Part shown: positions 1 through 7,411 of the stretch, in pieces
Layout: the number at the start of each line of letters is the position of its first letter
Numbering within the stretch: position 1 is the stretch's first letter
Made by a program: the position numbers and the translations under genes
The notes under the pieces: model-generated
Databases searched by the model: none
The model's input: the letters and a program-made list of their open reading frames with translations, nothing else
Told to the model about the DNA's origin: nothing
Assembly: GCA_018240525.1 (NCBI GenBank)
Contig: JAFEFN010000013.1
Coordinates: 806,001-870,000, forward strand
Direction of reading: 5' to 3'
Length of the DNA stretch: 64,000 bases
DNA from: Pseudomonadota bacterium
GTDB lineage: Bacteria; Pseudomonadota; Gammaproteobacteria; Steroidobacterales; Steroidobacteraceae

Positions 1-2
1 TG

Positions 3-749
3 CCGCACATCACGGTGCATCAGGACATCGTCGTGCACCAGGATGGCGAGCTGGCTTGGGCGGTCCGCAAGGACAGTCCGCAGCTCAAGCAGGCCCTGGA
101 TGACTTCCTGAAGGACCACGGGGTGGGGAGCTCGTTCGGCAACACGCTGCTGCGCCGTTACCTGCAGAACACCAAGTACGTGAAGGACTCCACGAGCAAG
201 GCGGAACTCGCCAAGTTCCGCACCATGGTGGACCTGTTCAGGAAATACGGTGAGGAGTATGACTTCGACTATCTGATGCTGGCCGCACAGGGCTACCAGG
301 AGTCGCTGCTGGACCAGAGACGCCGCAGCAAGAGCGGCGCGGTGGGCATCATGCAGGTCATTCCGAAGTACGCGGCCGCCAAGCCGATCAGCGTCAGGGA
401 TGTCAGCACGGCCGACGGCAACATCCGGGCAGGCACCAAGATGCTGCGCCACATCCGGGACACCTACTTCGAGGACGGTGCCATCGACCCGCTGAACAAG
501 ACGCTGCTCTCCTTCGCTTCCTACAACGCCGGACCCAGCCGCATCGCCCGGCTGCGCAAGCTCGCCAAGGACCGGGGACTCGATCCCAACGTCTGGTTTG
601 GCAACGTCGACCTCGTGGTGGCGAAGGACATCGGCCAGGAAACGGTGGTCTACGTCAGCAACATCTACAAGTACTACGTTGCCTACAAGCTGGCGCTGGA
701 AGCCTCGCAACCGGCGACGTCACCGGACGGACCGGCTGCCCCGAATTAG
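3..749 (+). CDS. MltF-like membrane-bound lytic transglycosylase, 3' part
   Basis: The reading frame is open to the left edge, so the start lies outside the window. The visible part (about 248 codons) ends at a TAG at 747-749. It begins with the tail of what is probably a periplasmic solute-binding (SBP_bac_3) domain and continues into an SLT catalytic domain. The catalytic-Glu stretch reads AAQGYQESLL, followed by GAVGIMQV and, later, FASYNAGPSRI, the three hallmark SLT family 1 motifs. The family cleaves the MurNAc-GlcNAc bond of peptidoglycan to give 1,6-anhydromuropeptides in the periplasm. The order SBP remnant then SLT fits MltF rather than Slt70 or MltC. The C-terminal tail is Pro/Ala/Ser-rich. 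Downstream is a TIR gene with an 80-base gap and no sign of coupling. The SLT call is firm; the MltF subfamily is inferred because the N-terminus is missing. Confidence 0.85.
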   Translation, partial: PHITVHQDIVVHQDGELAWAVRKDSPQLKQALDDFLKDHGVGSSFGNTLLRRYLQNTKYVKDSTSKAELAKFRTMVDLFRKYGEEYDFDYLMLAAQGYQESLLDQRRRSKSGAVGIMQVIPKYAAAKPISVRDVSTADGNIRAGTKMLRHIRDTYFEDGAIDPLNKTLLSFASYNAGPSRIARLRKLAKDRGLDPNVWFGNVDLVVAKDIGQETVVYVSNIYKYYVAYKLALEASQPATSPDGPAAPN

Positions 750-829
750 GGAACCCGGCGCGGCTCGCCACATCTTCGGTAGACTGACGGCCCCATGAGC
801 GGGGTGGTCAAATTGGGGAGCTGCGGTCT

Positions 830-2842
830 TTGAGTGCACTCGCCGGTCATGCGGTGTTCCTGAGCTACGCCTCCCAGGACGCGGATGCCGCACGCCGCAT
901 CTGCGACGCACTGCGCGCCGCCGGCATCGAAGTCTGGTTCGACCAGAGCGAGCTGCGCGGCGGGGATGCCTGGGACCAGAAGATCCGCAACCAGATCCGC
1001 GACTGTGCCCTGTTTGTCCCGATCATCTCGGAACACACCGCCTCGCGGCCTGAGGGCTATTTCCGCCTGGAGTGGGCCATTGCCGATCACCGCACGCAGA
1101 TGATCGCGCGCAACAAGGCCTTCATCGTTCCAGTGTGCGTGGACAATACGCGGGAGAACATTGCCGACCTGCCGGACTCCTTCCACCGCGCGCAGTGGAC
1201 GCGCCTGCCCGCGGGGGAGACCCCGCCCTCGTTCTGCCGGCACATCGCAACGCTCCTGGGCGGCAGCGAGAAGACGGGGGCTGCACCCGCCGCGACGGAG
1301 GTGCCCGTAGCCCCCGTACCGCACCCCCAGGCGCCGGGACGGAGCCGATGGCTGCTGTTGGCCGCTGCGACCGTCCTCATAGCCGCTGCCGTGATCCTGC
1401 GGCCCTGGCGGGTATCTGCGCCTGTCCTCAGCCAGACCGATGCGCCGGTCGCGGCTGCACAACCCGGCGCGGCGCCCGAACGCTCCATCGCCGTCCTGCC
1501 CTTCACGGACATGAGCGAGAAGAAAGACCAGGAATATTTCTCCGACGGACTGTCGGAGGAACTGATCGACATGTTGACCAAGGTGCCGGACCTGCGCGTA
1601 CCGGCCCGCACTTCGTCCTTCTACTTCAAGGGGCAACACGCCACCATCGCGGAGATCGCCAGGGCACTGGGCGTGAGCCACGTGCTGGAAGGCAGCGTGC
1701 GCAAGTCCGGCAACACGCTCCGGGTCACCGCGCAGCTGATCCGCGCGGACAACGGCTACCACGTGTGGTCCGAAACCTACGACCGTGCGGCCCAGGACAT
1801 CTTCAAGGTGCAGGACGAGATCGCCGCGCGCGTCGTGGATGCACTGAAGGTATCGCTGCCTGCGGCCGCCGCCGCGGGCACGGGGCGCCCGGAGAACGCC
1901 CAGGCCTACAACGAGTACCTGCTGGGCGTGCATTTCATGGACCGCGGCTCGCCTGCAGGTTATGCCAGTGCGGAACAGGCGCTCCGGCGCGCCATCAAGC
2001 TGGACCCCAACTACGCCGCCGCCTACGCACGCCTCGCGCTGGCGGAGGCCTATTGGAGCGACCAGACCGGGGATGACAGCGGCCTCAAGCGCGCTACCGC
2101 CGACGTGGAGCACGCCATCACCCTCGCCCCGAACCAGCCCGACGGCTACTTTGCGCGCGGCTACCTGCGCGTGCTGTGGCTCTGGAACTTCGAGGGCGCC
2201 GGGGCCGATCTGGAGAGAGCCGTGGCGCTGGAGCCCAACAACGCGGCCATCCTGGAGGGTTACTCCCTGCTGCTTGAGTCCCGGGGCGACCTGCCCGGGG
2301 CAATCGCCGCGGTCGACAAGGCCGTACGACTGGACCCGCTGCGGGTGGCCTGGTGGCAGGCACGCGGGCTGCTGCTGATCGCCTCGCATGACCTGCCGGG
2401 GGCGCGTCTGGCGTACCAGCGCTGCCTGGAACTCGACCCGGAAAATATACGCGCCGTCGCGGAGCTGGCCATCATCGACATGCTGGCCGGGCAGCCGCGT
2501 CAGGGGCTGACGCGCCTGCGGAATGCACCGACACCTCCTGGCGACCCTGGCGGCTGGAGCGAAATTGCCGCCGCCATGATCCAGCACAGCCTGGGCAACG
2601 AGGCCGAGTCCCGTCGCGCGCTCGACGTGATGGTCAGCACCGCCTCCCGCTTCGCCGCTTTCCAGATCGCCGAGATCCATGCCTGGCGAGGGGAAAAAGA
2701 CCAGGCATTCGCGTGGCTCGACCGGGCCTTCGCGCAGCGCGATGGCGGCCTGACGCGCATCAGGACAGACCCACTGCTCGATTCATTGCGGTCCGACCCG
2801 CGCTTCGCGGCTTTCCTCGCCAAGTTGCATCTTCCTCGCTAG
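830..2842 (+). CDS. TIR - TM - FlgO/TolB-like - TPR protein (TIR copy 1)
   Basis: 670 residues from a TTG start, chosen because GGGGAG sits nine bases upstream and the TIR domain begins at once. Residues 5-144 form a TIR domain: VFLSYASQDAD, then WFDQSELRGGDAW, then YFRLEWAIA with Glu81 at the position of the NADase glutamate. A hydrophobic segment at about 173-193 suggests one membrane span. Residues 218-345 resemble the FlgO/TolB-N-like module common in TPR proteins of the CadC/adenylate-cyclase architecture (IAVLPFTDMS, EYFSDGLSEEL, LEGSVRKSGN). Residues 360-665 are TPR repeats. The likely layout is a cytoplasmic TIR with the rest beyond the membrane. It is 72 bases upstream of a paralogue in the same direction. 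Enzymatic activity and the signal sensed are unknown; defence or stress signalling is inference. Confidence 0.85.
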   Translation: MSALAGHAVFLSYASQDADAARRICDALRAAGIEVWFDQSELRGGDAWDQKIRNQIRDCALFVPIISEHTASRPEGYFRLEWAIADHRTQMIARNKAFIVPVCVDNTRENIADLPDSFHRAQWTRLPAGETPPSFCRHIATLLGGSEKTGAAPAATEVPVAPVPHPQAPGRSRWLLLAAATVLIAAAVILRPWRVSAPVLSQTDAPVAAAQPGAAPERSIAVLPFTDMSEKKDQEYFSDGLSEELIDMLTKVPDLRVPARTSSFYFKGQHATIAEIARALGVSHVLEGSVRKSGNTLRVTAQLIRADNGYHVWSETYDRAAQDIFKVQDEIAARVVDALKVSLPAAAAAGTGRPENAQAYNEYLLGVHFMDRGSPAGYASAEQALRRAIKLDPNYAAAYARLALAEAYWSDQTGDDSGLKRATADVEHAITLAPNQPDGYFARGYLRVLWLWNFEGAGADLERAVALEPNNAAILEGYSLLLESRGDLPGAIAAVDKAVRLDPLRVAWWQARGLLLIASHDLPGARLAYQRCLELDPENIRAVAELAIIDMLAGQPRQGLTRLRNAPTPPGDPGGWSEIAAAMIQHSLGNEAESRRALDVMVSTASRFAAFQIAEIHAWRGEKDQAFAWLDRAFAQRDGGLTRIRTDPLLDSLRSDPRFAAFLAKLHLPR

Positions 2843-2914
2843 CCGCGGATTGCATAGCGACGCCCTGTAAGTCATTCTCCGCGCAGCAATCCTTCCGCTC
2901 GAAAAGAACACTCG

Positions 2915-4852
2915 ATGACCGAACCGGGAGCCGCCGCCCAGGCCGCCGCCAAGAGCAGCACGCGGGCCGTTTTCCTCAGCTACGCCTCCGAGGATGCCCC
3001 TGCCGCCCACCGGATCTGCACGGCGCTGCGGGCAGCGGGCATCGAGGTCTGGTTCGATCAGAGCGAGCTGCGTGGCGGGGACGCCTGGGACGCCCTGATC
3101 CGCAGGCAGATCAAGACATGCGCGCTTTTCATCCCGATCATCTCCTCCAATTCCCACTCGCGTGCCGAGGGCTACTTCCGGCTGGAATGGAAGCTCGCGG
3201 TTGACCGGTCGCACCTGATCGCCAGTGACCACGCCTTCCTGCTGCCCGTGGTGATCGATGCGACTCCCGAGGACGATGACCGCATTCCCGATCGCTTTCG
3301 GGACGTGCAATGGACGCGCCTGCCGGCGGGGGAAACCCCGGCGGCATTCACCGAGTGGGTGGCCCGCCTGCTGGCCGTCGCCGAGCCGGCGCGGGCCTCG
3401 GCGGCCGGGCGGCGACACGGCGGCGCGCCACCCGAGCCGCCGAGCACGGTCGCCGCCGGATCCACGGGGACGCCGCCGCCGGAACCGGCAAGGGGCGCCT
3501 GGTGGGCGCGCCCACCCCTGCTCGCGGCTGCCATCCTGGCCGCCGTGCTGATCGCAGGACTGGGTTGGCTGGTGGGGAAGCAGCTCGCGCGACCCGCAGC
3601 CGTCGTCCCGTATTCTGCGGAGGACCGGCGCATGACCCTCGCGGTGCTGCCCTTCACCGCGCCGGCCGACGATACACAGGGACAGCAGGTCGCCAAGTCG
3701 ATGACGGAAGCAGTCACGGCCGATCTGGAGGCGCGCCACCTGTGGGTACAGGTCGCCCCGACCCGATCCGTCGAGGAGGCAGTGGCCCGCCATAGCGCCC
3801 CGAAGGATCTCGCGAAGGCGCTCGACGTGCATTTCCTGGTCCGTGGCACGGTCACGGCGGAGGCAGGACACTCGGTGAACCTGCTCCTGGTGGACGGGGC
3901 GACCGAGCGCGTGCTGACCAACAGCGCGGTCAAACTGCCGGGCGGCGCCCTCCTGCCCAAGTACCGTGATGATCTCGGGTCGCCAGTGCGCCACCTCCTG
4001 ATGGCCGCGCTCGAGGAGGAGGTGAAGCGCGAGAGTGACAAGCCCGATGACCAGCTGGACGTCCGTGGCCTGTCCTTCCGCGCTCTTTCGAGCTGGCGGG
4101 CGCACCGCGGCAAGGAGGCCAAGCAGGGGTATAGCTCGGCCACCGCATTACTGACCCGGGCGCTGGCGCTCGCACCGGATGACCCGCTGGCCACCTGGCT
4201 GACCGCCGAGATCAACCTGTGCGACTGCGTCATGGCCTGGTCGCACAACGTCGAGGAGCAGAAATCGATCGGCACGGCCGCCCTGGAAAAGTACCTGGGC
4301 ACCGTCGACGCCAAGGACGACGAGATGCTCGTCGACAAGGCCGAACTCTTCCAGCTGCGGGGCCGATACGAGGAATCGCTGGTCATCCTGGACGACGTCC
4401 TGGCGCGCGACCCGAACTACGCGGACGCGCTCGGGACCAAGGCGCAGAGCCTCCTCAAACTCGGCAGGACGAAGGAGGCCCTGGCGATGGTCCAGGGACT
4501 GCTGGAACGCTACCCCAACCAGTGGTGGAGCCTGCAGGAAATGCACGCCGACCTCAGCTACATGCTCGGCGACTACGCAACGGCCGTGCAGATGGCCCAC
4601 CAGGCCCTGCCGAGGATGAGCGCGGAAGACCTGCGCAGTCCGGTCGATGGGCCCGTGCAACTGACGCTCGCGGCCGCCGAAGCCCAGCTCGGACATGCGG
4701 ATGCCGCCAAGACCGCCCTGGCCGACTTCAACGCCGCGGTGCCCGGTGCCACGACCATCGGGCAGATCAAGAAGTGGATGCACCCGACCGCAGACCTGTC
4801 CGGCTTCGAGCCGCTGTTCCAGGGCCTGCGGCTGGCGGGAGTCCGGGACTAG
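2915..4852 (+). CDS. TIR - TM - FlgO-like - TPR protein (TIR copy 2)
   Basis: 645 residues from ATG. The TIR domain (16-155) closely resembles the upstream copy, sharing AAGIEVWFDQSELRGGDAWD and the WTRLPAGETP end segment; Glu91 in YFRLEWKLA is the candidate catalytic residue. A Pro/Ala-rich linker leads to a membrane span at about 199-221. The following FlgO-like region (240-370) begins TLAVLPFTAPADD and is much more diverged than in the other copies, lacking the EYFSDG motif. TPR repeats fill 380-640. The strong TIR similarity with a divergent C-terminal half suggests tandem duplication followed by specialisation of the sensing half. No SD of note is visible in the 72-base gap. Substrate and partners are unknown. 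Confidence 0.84.
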   Translation: MTEPGAAAQAAAKSSTRAVFLSYASEDAPAAHRICTALRAAGIEVWFDQSELRGGDAWDALIRRQIKTCALFIPIISSNSHSRAEGYFRLEWKLAVDRSHLIASDHAFLLPVVIDATPEDDDRIPDRFRDVQWTRLPAGETPAAFTEWVARLLAVAEPARASAAGRRHGGAPPEPPSTVAAGSTGTPPPEPARGAWWARPPLLAAAILAAVLIAGLGWLVGKQLARPAAVVPYSAEDRRMTLAVLPFTAPADDTQGQQVAKSMTEAVTADLEARHLWVQVAPTRSVEEAVARHSAPKDLAKALDVHFLVRGTVTAEAGHSVNLLLVDGATERVLTNSAVKLPGGALLPKYRDDLGSPVRHLLMAALEEEVKRESDKPDDQLDVRGLSFRALSSWRAHRGKEAKQGYSSATALLTRALALAPDDPLATWLTAEINLCDCVMAWSHNVEEQKSIGTAALEKYLGTVDAKDDEMLVDKAELFQLRGRYEESLVILDDVLARDPNYADALGTKAQSLLKLGRTKEALAMVQGLLERYPNQWWSLQEMHADLSYMLGDYATAVQMAHQALPRMSAEDLRSPVDGPVQLTLAAAEAQLGHADAAKTALADFNAAVPGATTIGQIKKWMHPTADLSGFEPLFQGLRLAGVRD

Positions 4853-4880
4853 ACCCCGAGTGCCGCAAGGGCGGGGGCGG

Positions 4881-5348
4881 CTAACGCCAGTAGCGTGTCA
4901 TCAGCTCGGACATCCACGCCGGCTGGCGCACCGTCCCGCGCGGCCCGAACTCGACTACCCAGGGCTTGATGTCCAGCACCGGCGTGCCGTCGATGGCATC
5001 GAGCCCCTCCACGTGCAGGCGTCCCCCTTCGACCCTCAGCACCCGGCATACGCACACTCCGATCCGGTTGGGCCGGCCGCCGGCGCGCTGCGCGAAGATC
5101 CCCACAGACGGCCAGTCGGGGTTGCCGCGCGGATGTCGGCGGCGCGTCTCCACCGTGTGCGGATCCAGCTGGTCCATGAGGAAGACGATTTCGACGTGTG
5201 AGAAGTCCGCGATACCACTGAGCGCCTCGGCGCTGTACCGGGACTCGTCGAGGACAACCGCCGCCTGTTCCTGATCCCAGAAGTCGTCGAAGGCCGTCGT
5301 GCGCGAGGAGCTGACGACGCCGATAGGCTCCATCGTTATGGGCTTCAT
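4881..5348 (-). CDS. Short TrmO-like (UPF0066/TsaA-type) protein
   Basis: 155 residues if started at the ATG whose product begins MKPITMEPIGVV; an in-frame extension upstream is basic and unlike the family. The UPF0066 fold is recognisable from the N-terminal MEPIGVV, the central GGRPNRIGVCVCRV and DGTPVLDIKPWV. TrmO proteins use SAM to methylate N6-threonylcarbamoyl-adenosine at position 37 of tRNA. This copy lacks the C-terminal extension of canonical TrmO, and its RPNRIG replaces the usual RPNPIG. A full-length TrmO is encoded elsewhere in the window (55720-56556), so this shorter paralogue may have another substrate. It is convergent with TIR copy 2 and in the same direction as, and downstream of, TIR copy 3 with a 31-base gap. 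Family sure; function inferred. Confidence 0.8.
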   Translation of the reverse strand: MKPITMEPIGVVSSSRTTAFDDFWDQEQAAVVLDESRYSAEALSGIADFSHVEIVFLMDQLDPHTVETRRRHPRGNPDWPSVGIFAQRAGGRPNRIGVCVCRVLRVEGGRLHVEGLDAIDGTPVLDIKPWVVEFGPRGTVRQPAWMSELMTRYWR

Positions 5349-5379
5349 CGTGGCTCCGGCGAGACCGAGTGTGCGGATG

Positions 5380-7122
5380 CTAGCCCGTGAGCTGCAGCAC
5401 TCGCTGGTAGCGCGGCAGCGCACGGAGCGGTTCGAGGTCCGAATCGACCTTCACCCATGCCTTGGTCTCGTGGTTGGCGTGCGGCAGCAGCCTTTCGAGC
5501 AGATCGAAAGCCTCCTCGTGATCGCCCAGGCCGGCGTGCACGCACGCCGCGTTGTACTGGGTCAAAAGGTCGTCCGGGTCGATCGCCAGCGCGCGCGCCA
5601 GCCATTCCCGCGCCCGGTCAGGCTCGCGCAGGGCGACCAGGACGATCGCACCCAGATAGGCCGGTCGCGGGTTCTCCGGGTGCAGGACCAGCTCCGCCTG
5701 CGCTCGCTCCAGCGCGGCGCGGGCCACCCGCCCCACGTCGGCCCGTCGCCCGATCGAGGGATAGATCATGACCAGCATGGCAAGGGACTGGTAGTCGTCG
5801 GGCTTCAGCTCCGATGCACGTTCGCACAGCTCGGCGGCCCGCGCGAGCTTGCCCTGTGCGAAGGCCACGCGGCCGTAAAAGTAGTGGGCCTCGAAGGAGT
5901 TCGGATCCAGCCCGATGGCGCGCTCGAACTCCGCTTCGGCCTCGACCGGCCGCTCGGCGAGCGAAAGGGCCACTCCATGCGAGGCATGCGCCTCGGCCAG
6001 GCCGGCCTCGAGCTCGATGGCGCGCGCGCTGGTGGCGAGAATTGCATCGACCGGCACGTCGACGTGGTAATGCAGGAAAAGGAAAGAGTCGCAGTCGGCG
6101 ATGCCGGCATAGGCACGGGCATACTTCGGGTCCAGCTCCACCGCCTTGCTGAACATGCGGCGGGCGAGCTGGTAGTAGGCTTTCGAGTGCCGGTGCAGGA
6201 ACTGCCGCCCGCGCAGGTAGTACGTGTAGGCCTCCATGTTGTCGGTGGGAGCCTGTGCGATCGAGGTCTTCTCCTGCGGCAGCAGCTTGACCTTCAACTG
6301 CTCGACGATGGCGTGCGTGATTTCGTCCTGGATCGCGAAGATATCCGTGAGGTCGCGATCGAAGCGGTCTGCCCAGAAGTGGCCCCCGTCTTCGCCGTTG
6401 ATCAGCTGCGCGGTGACGCGCACCCGCGCACCGGCCTTGCGCACGCTGCCTTCCAGCACGAAGCGCACGCCCAGCTCGGTGCACAGCTCCTTGATCTTCA
6501 CCGCCTTGCCCTTGTAGGTGAAGGCCGTGTTGCGGGCCACCACGAAGAGGCCCGAGATCTTGGAAAGGTCGGTGATGATGTCCTCGGTGATGCCGTCGCT
6601 GAAGTACTCCTGCTCCGGATCCCCGCTCATGTTGTTGAACGGCAGGACCACCACCGACGGCCGGTCGGTGATCGGCTTCTGCGCCCCCTGGGCGGCTGCG
6701 CCCGCGGCCGCTCCCGCTGCCGTACCGAGCAGTCGCCGCACGGTCACCGCCAGTTCGGTCGCGTGAGCCGCCAGCGGGCCGGAGAAGGCGTCCAGCCAGT
6801 GCGTGCTGCCGAGGGCGTATTCCATGGCGCCGGTCGGCGCCAGGTCTTCGATCCGGAACGGCACCAGCTGCTTGCCGGCCGACACCGCGCGCTCGACCTC
6901 GCGCCGCACATGCGGCGAGGCGTTGGCGCTGGCGGAGAATATGACCACGCAGACCCGGCAGGACTTCACCGCCTCGATGATTTCCTGACCGTACTCGGCG
7001 CCTGCGGGTATGTCGCGCGGGGCGATCCAGCAGCGCACTCCCTGGGCTTCGAGTTCGGCGACGACGGCGTTCGCGGTTGTGCGGTCGGCCGAGGAGTAGC
7101 TCAGAAAGAGATCATGGGCCAT
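5380..7122 (-). CDS. Soluble TIR - FlgO/TolB-like - TPR protein (TIR copy 3)
   Basis: 580 residues from ATG. The TIR domain (3-130) starts DLFLSYSSADR, carries CWIAPRDIPAGAEY and has Glu75 in HVRREVERAV as the candidate NADase glutamate. It belongs to a different TIR subtype (xxAPRDIxxG) from copies 1 and 2. No membrane span is apparent; an Ala-rich linker leads to the FlgO-like module (150-283: VVVLPFNNMSGDPEQEYFSD, LEGSVRKAG). TPR repeats fill 300-570 and end in the family's usual tail VDSDLEPLRALPRYQRVL. It lies opposite in direction to copies 1 and 2 and just upstream of the short TrmO-like gene. Predicted to be cytoplasmic. Biological role unknown. Confidence 0.85.
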   Translation of the reverse strand: MAHDLFLSYSSADRTTANAVVAELEAQGVRCWIAPRDIPAGAEYGQEIIEAVKSCRVCVVIFSASANASPHVRREVERAVSAGKQLVPFRIEDLAPTGAMEYALGSTHWLDAFSGPLAAHATELAVTVRRLLGTAAGAAAGAAAQGAQKPITDRPSVVVLPFNNMSGDPEQEYFSDGITEDIITDLSKISGLFVVARNTAFTYKGKAVKIKELCTELGVRFVLEGSVRKAGARVRVTAQLINGEDGGHFWADRFDRDLTDIFAIQDEITHAIVEQLKVKLLPQEKTSIAQAPTDNMEAYTYYLRGRQFLHRHSKAYYQLARRMFSKAVELDPKYARAYAGIADCDSFLFLHYHVDVPVDAILATSARAIELEAGLAEAHASHGVALSLAERPVEAEAEFERAIGLDPNSFEAHYFYGRVAFAQGKLARAAELCERASELKPDDYQSLAMLVMIYPSIGRRADVGRVARAALERAQAELVLHPENPRPAYLGAIVLVALREPDRAREWLARALAIDPDDLLTQYNAACVHAGLGDHEEAFDLLERLLPHANHETKAWVKVDSDLEPLRALPRYQRVLQLTG

Positions 7123-7411
7123 CGGGCAGGTCTGTACTTCTTTGAATCCGCACGGGAACGCGGATGGTACGGTATCGTCCGGTAGGTTTGTAAAGAACAG
7201 TACGTTCGCCGGGCTGCTATCCCGTCATCGGTTTTGGCGAATGAGTTCACCACCCCCGGCAAGCCCACACCTGCTTACAACCGGCCTACTCCAAGTAGGG
7301 TAAGGCGCTCGCGTGGTGGTCTCCATGCGGGGTAAAGTCCGCAACCGCTACGTCACTCAACATTCTCCGGGCTCTGCGTGCAGAAGCGGGCCGGTGCGGA
7401 AGGATCAGTAC

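Noticed and set aside
746..2680. Long minus-strand open frame opposite TIR copy 1 (and similar long frames opposite TIR copies 2 and 3, the PQQ dehydrogenase, mutY and the sigma factor operon)
   Set aside because: These are mirror frames of high-GC coding genes, with Arg/Gly/Pro-rich low-complexity products and no domain motifs or plausible ribosome-binding sites.
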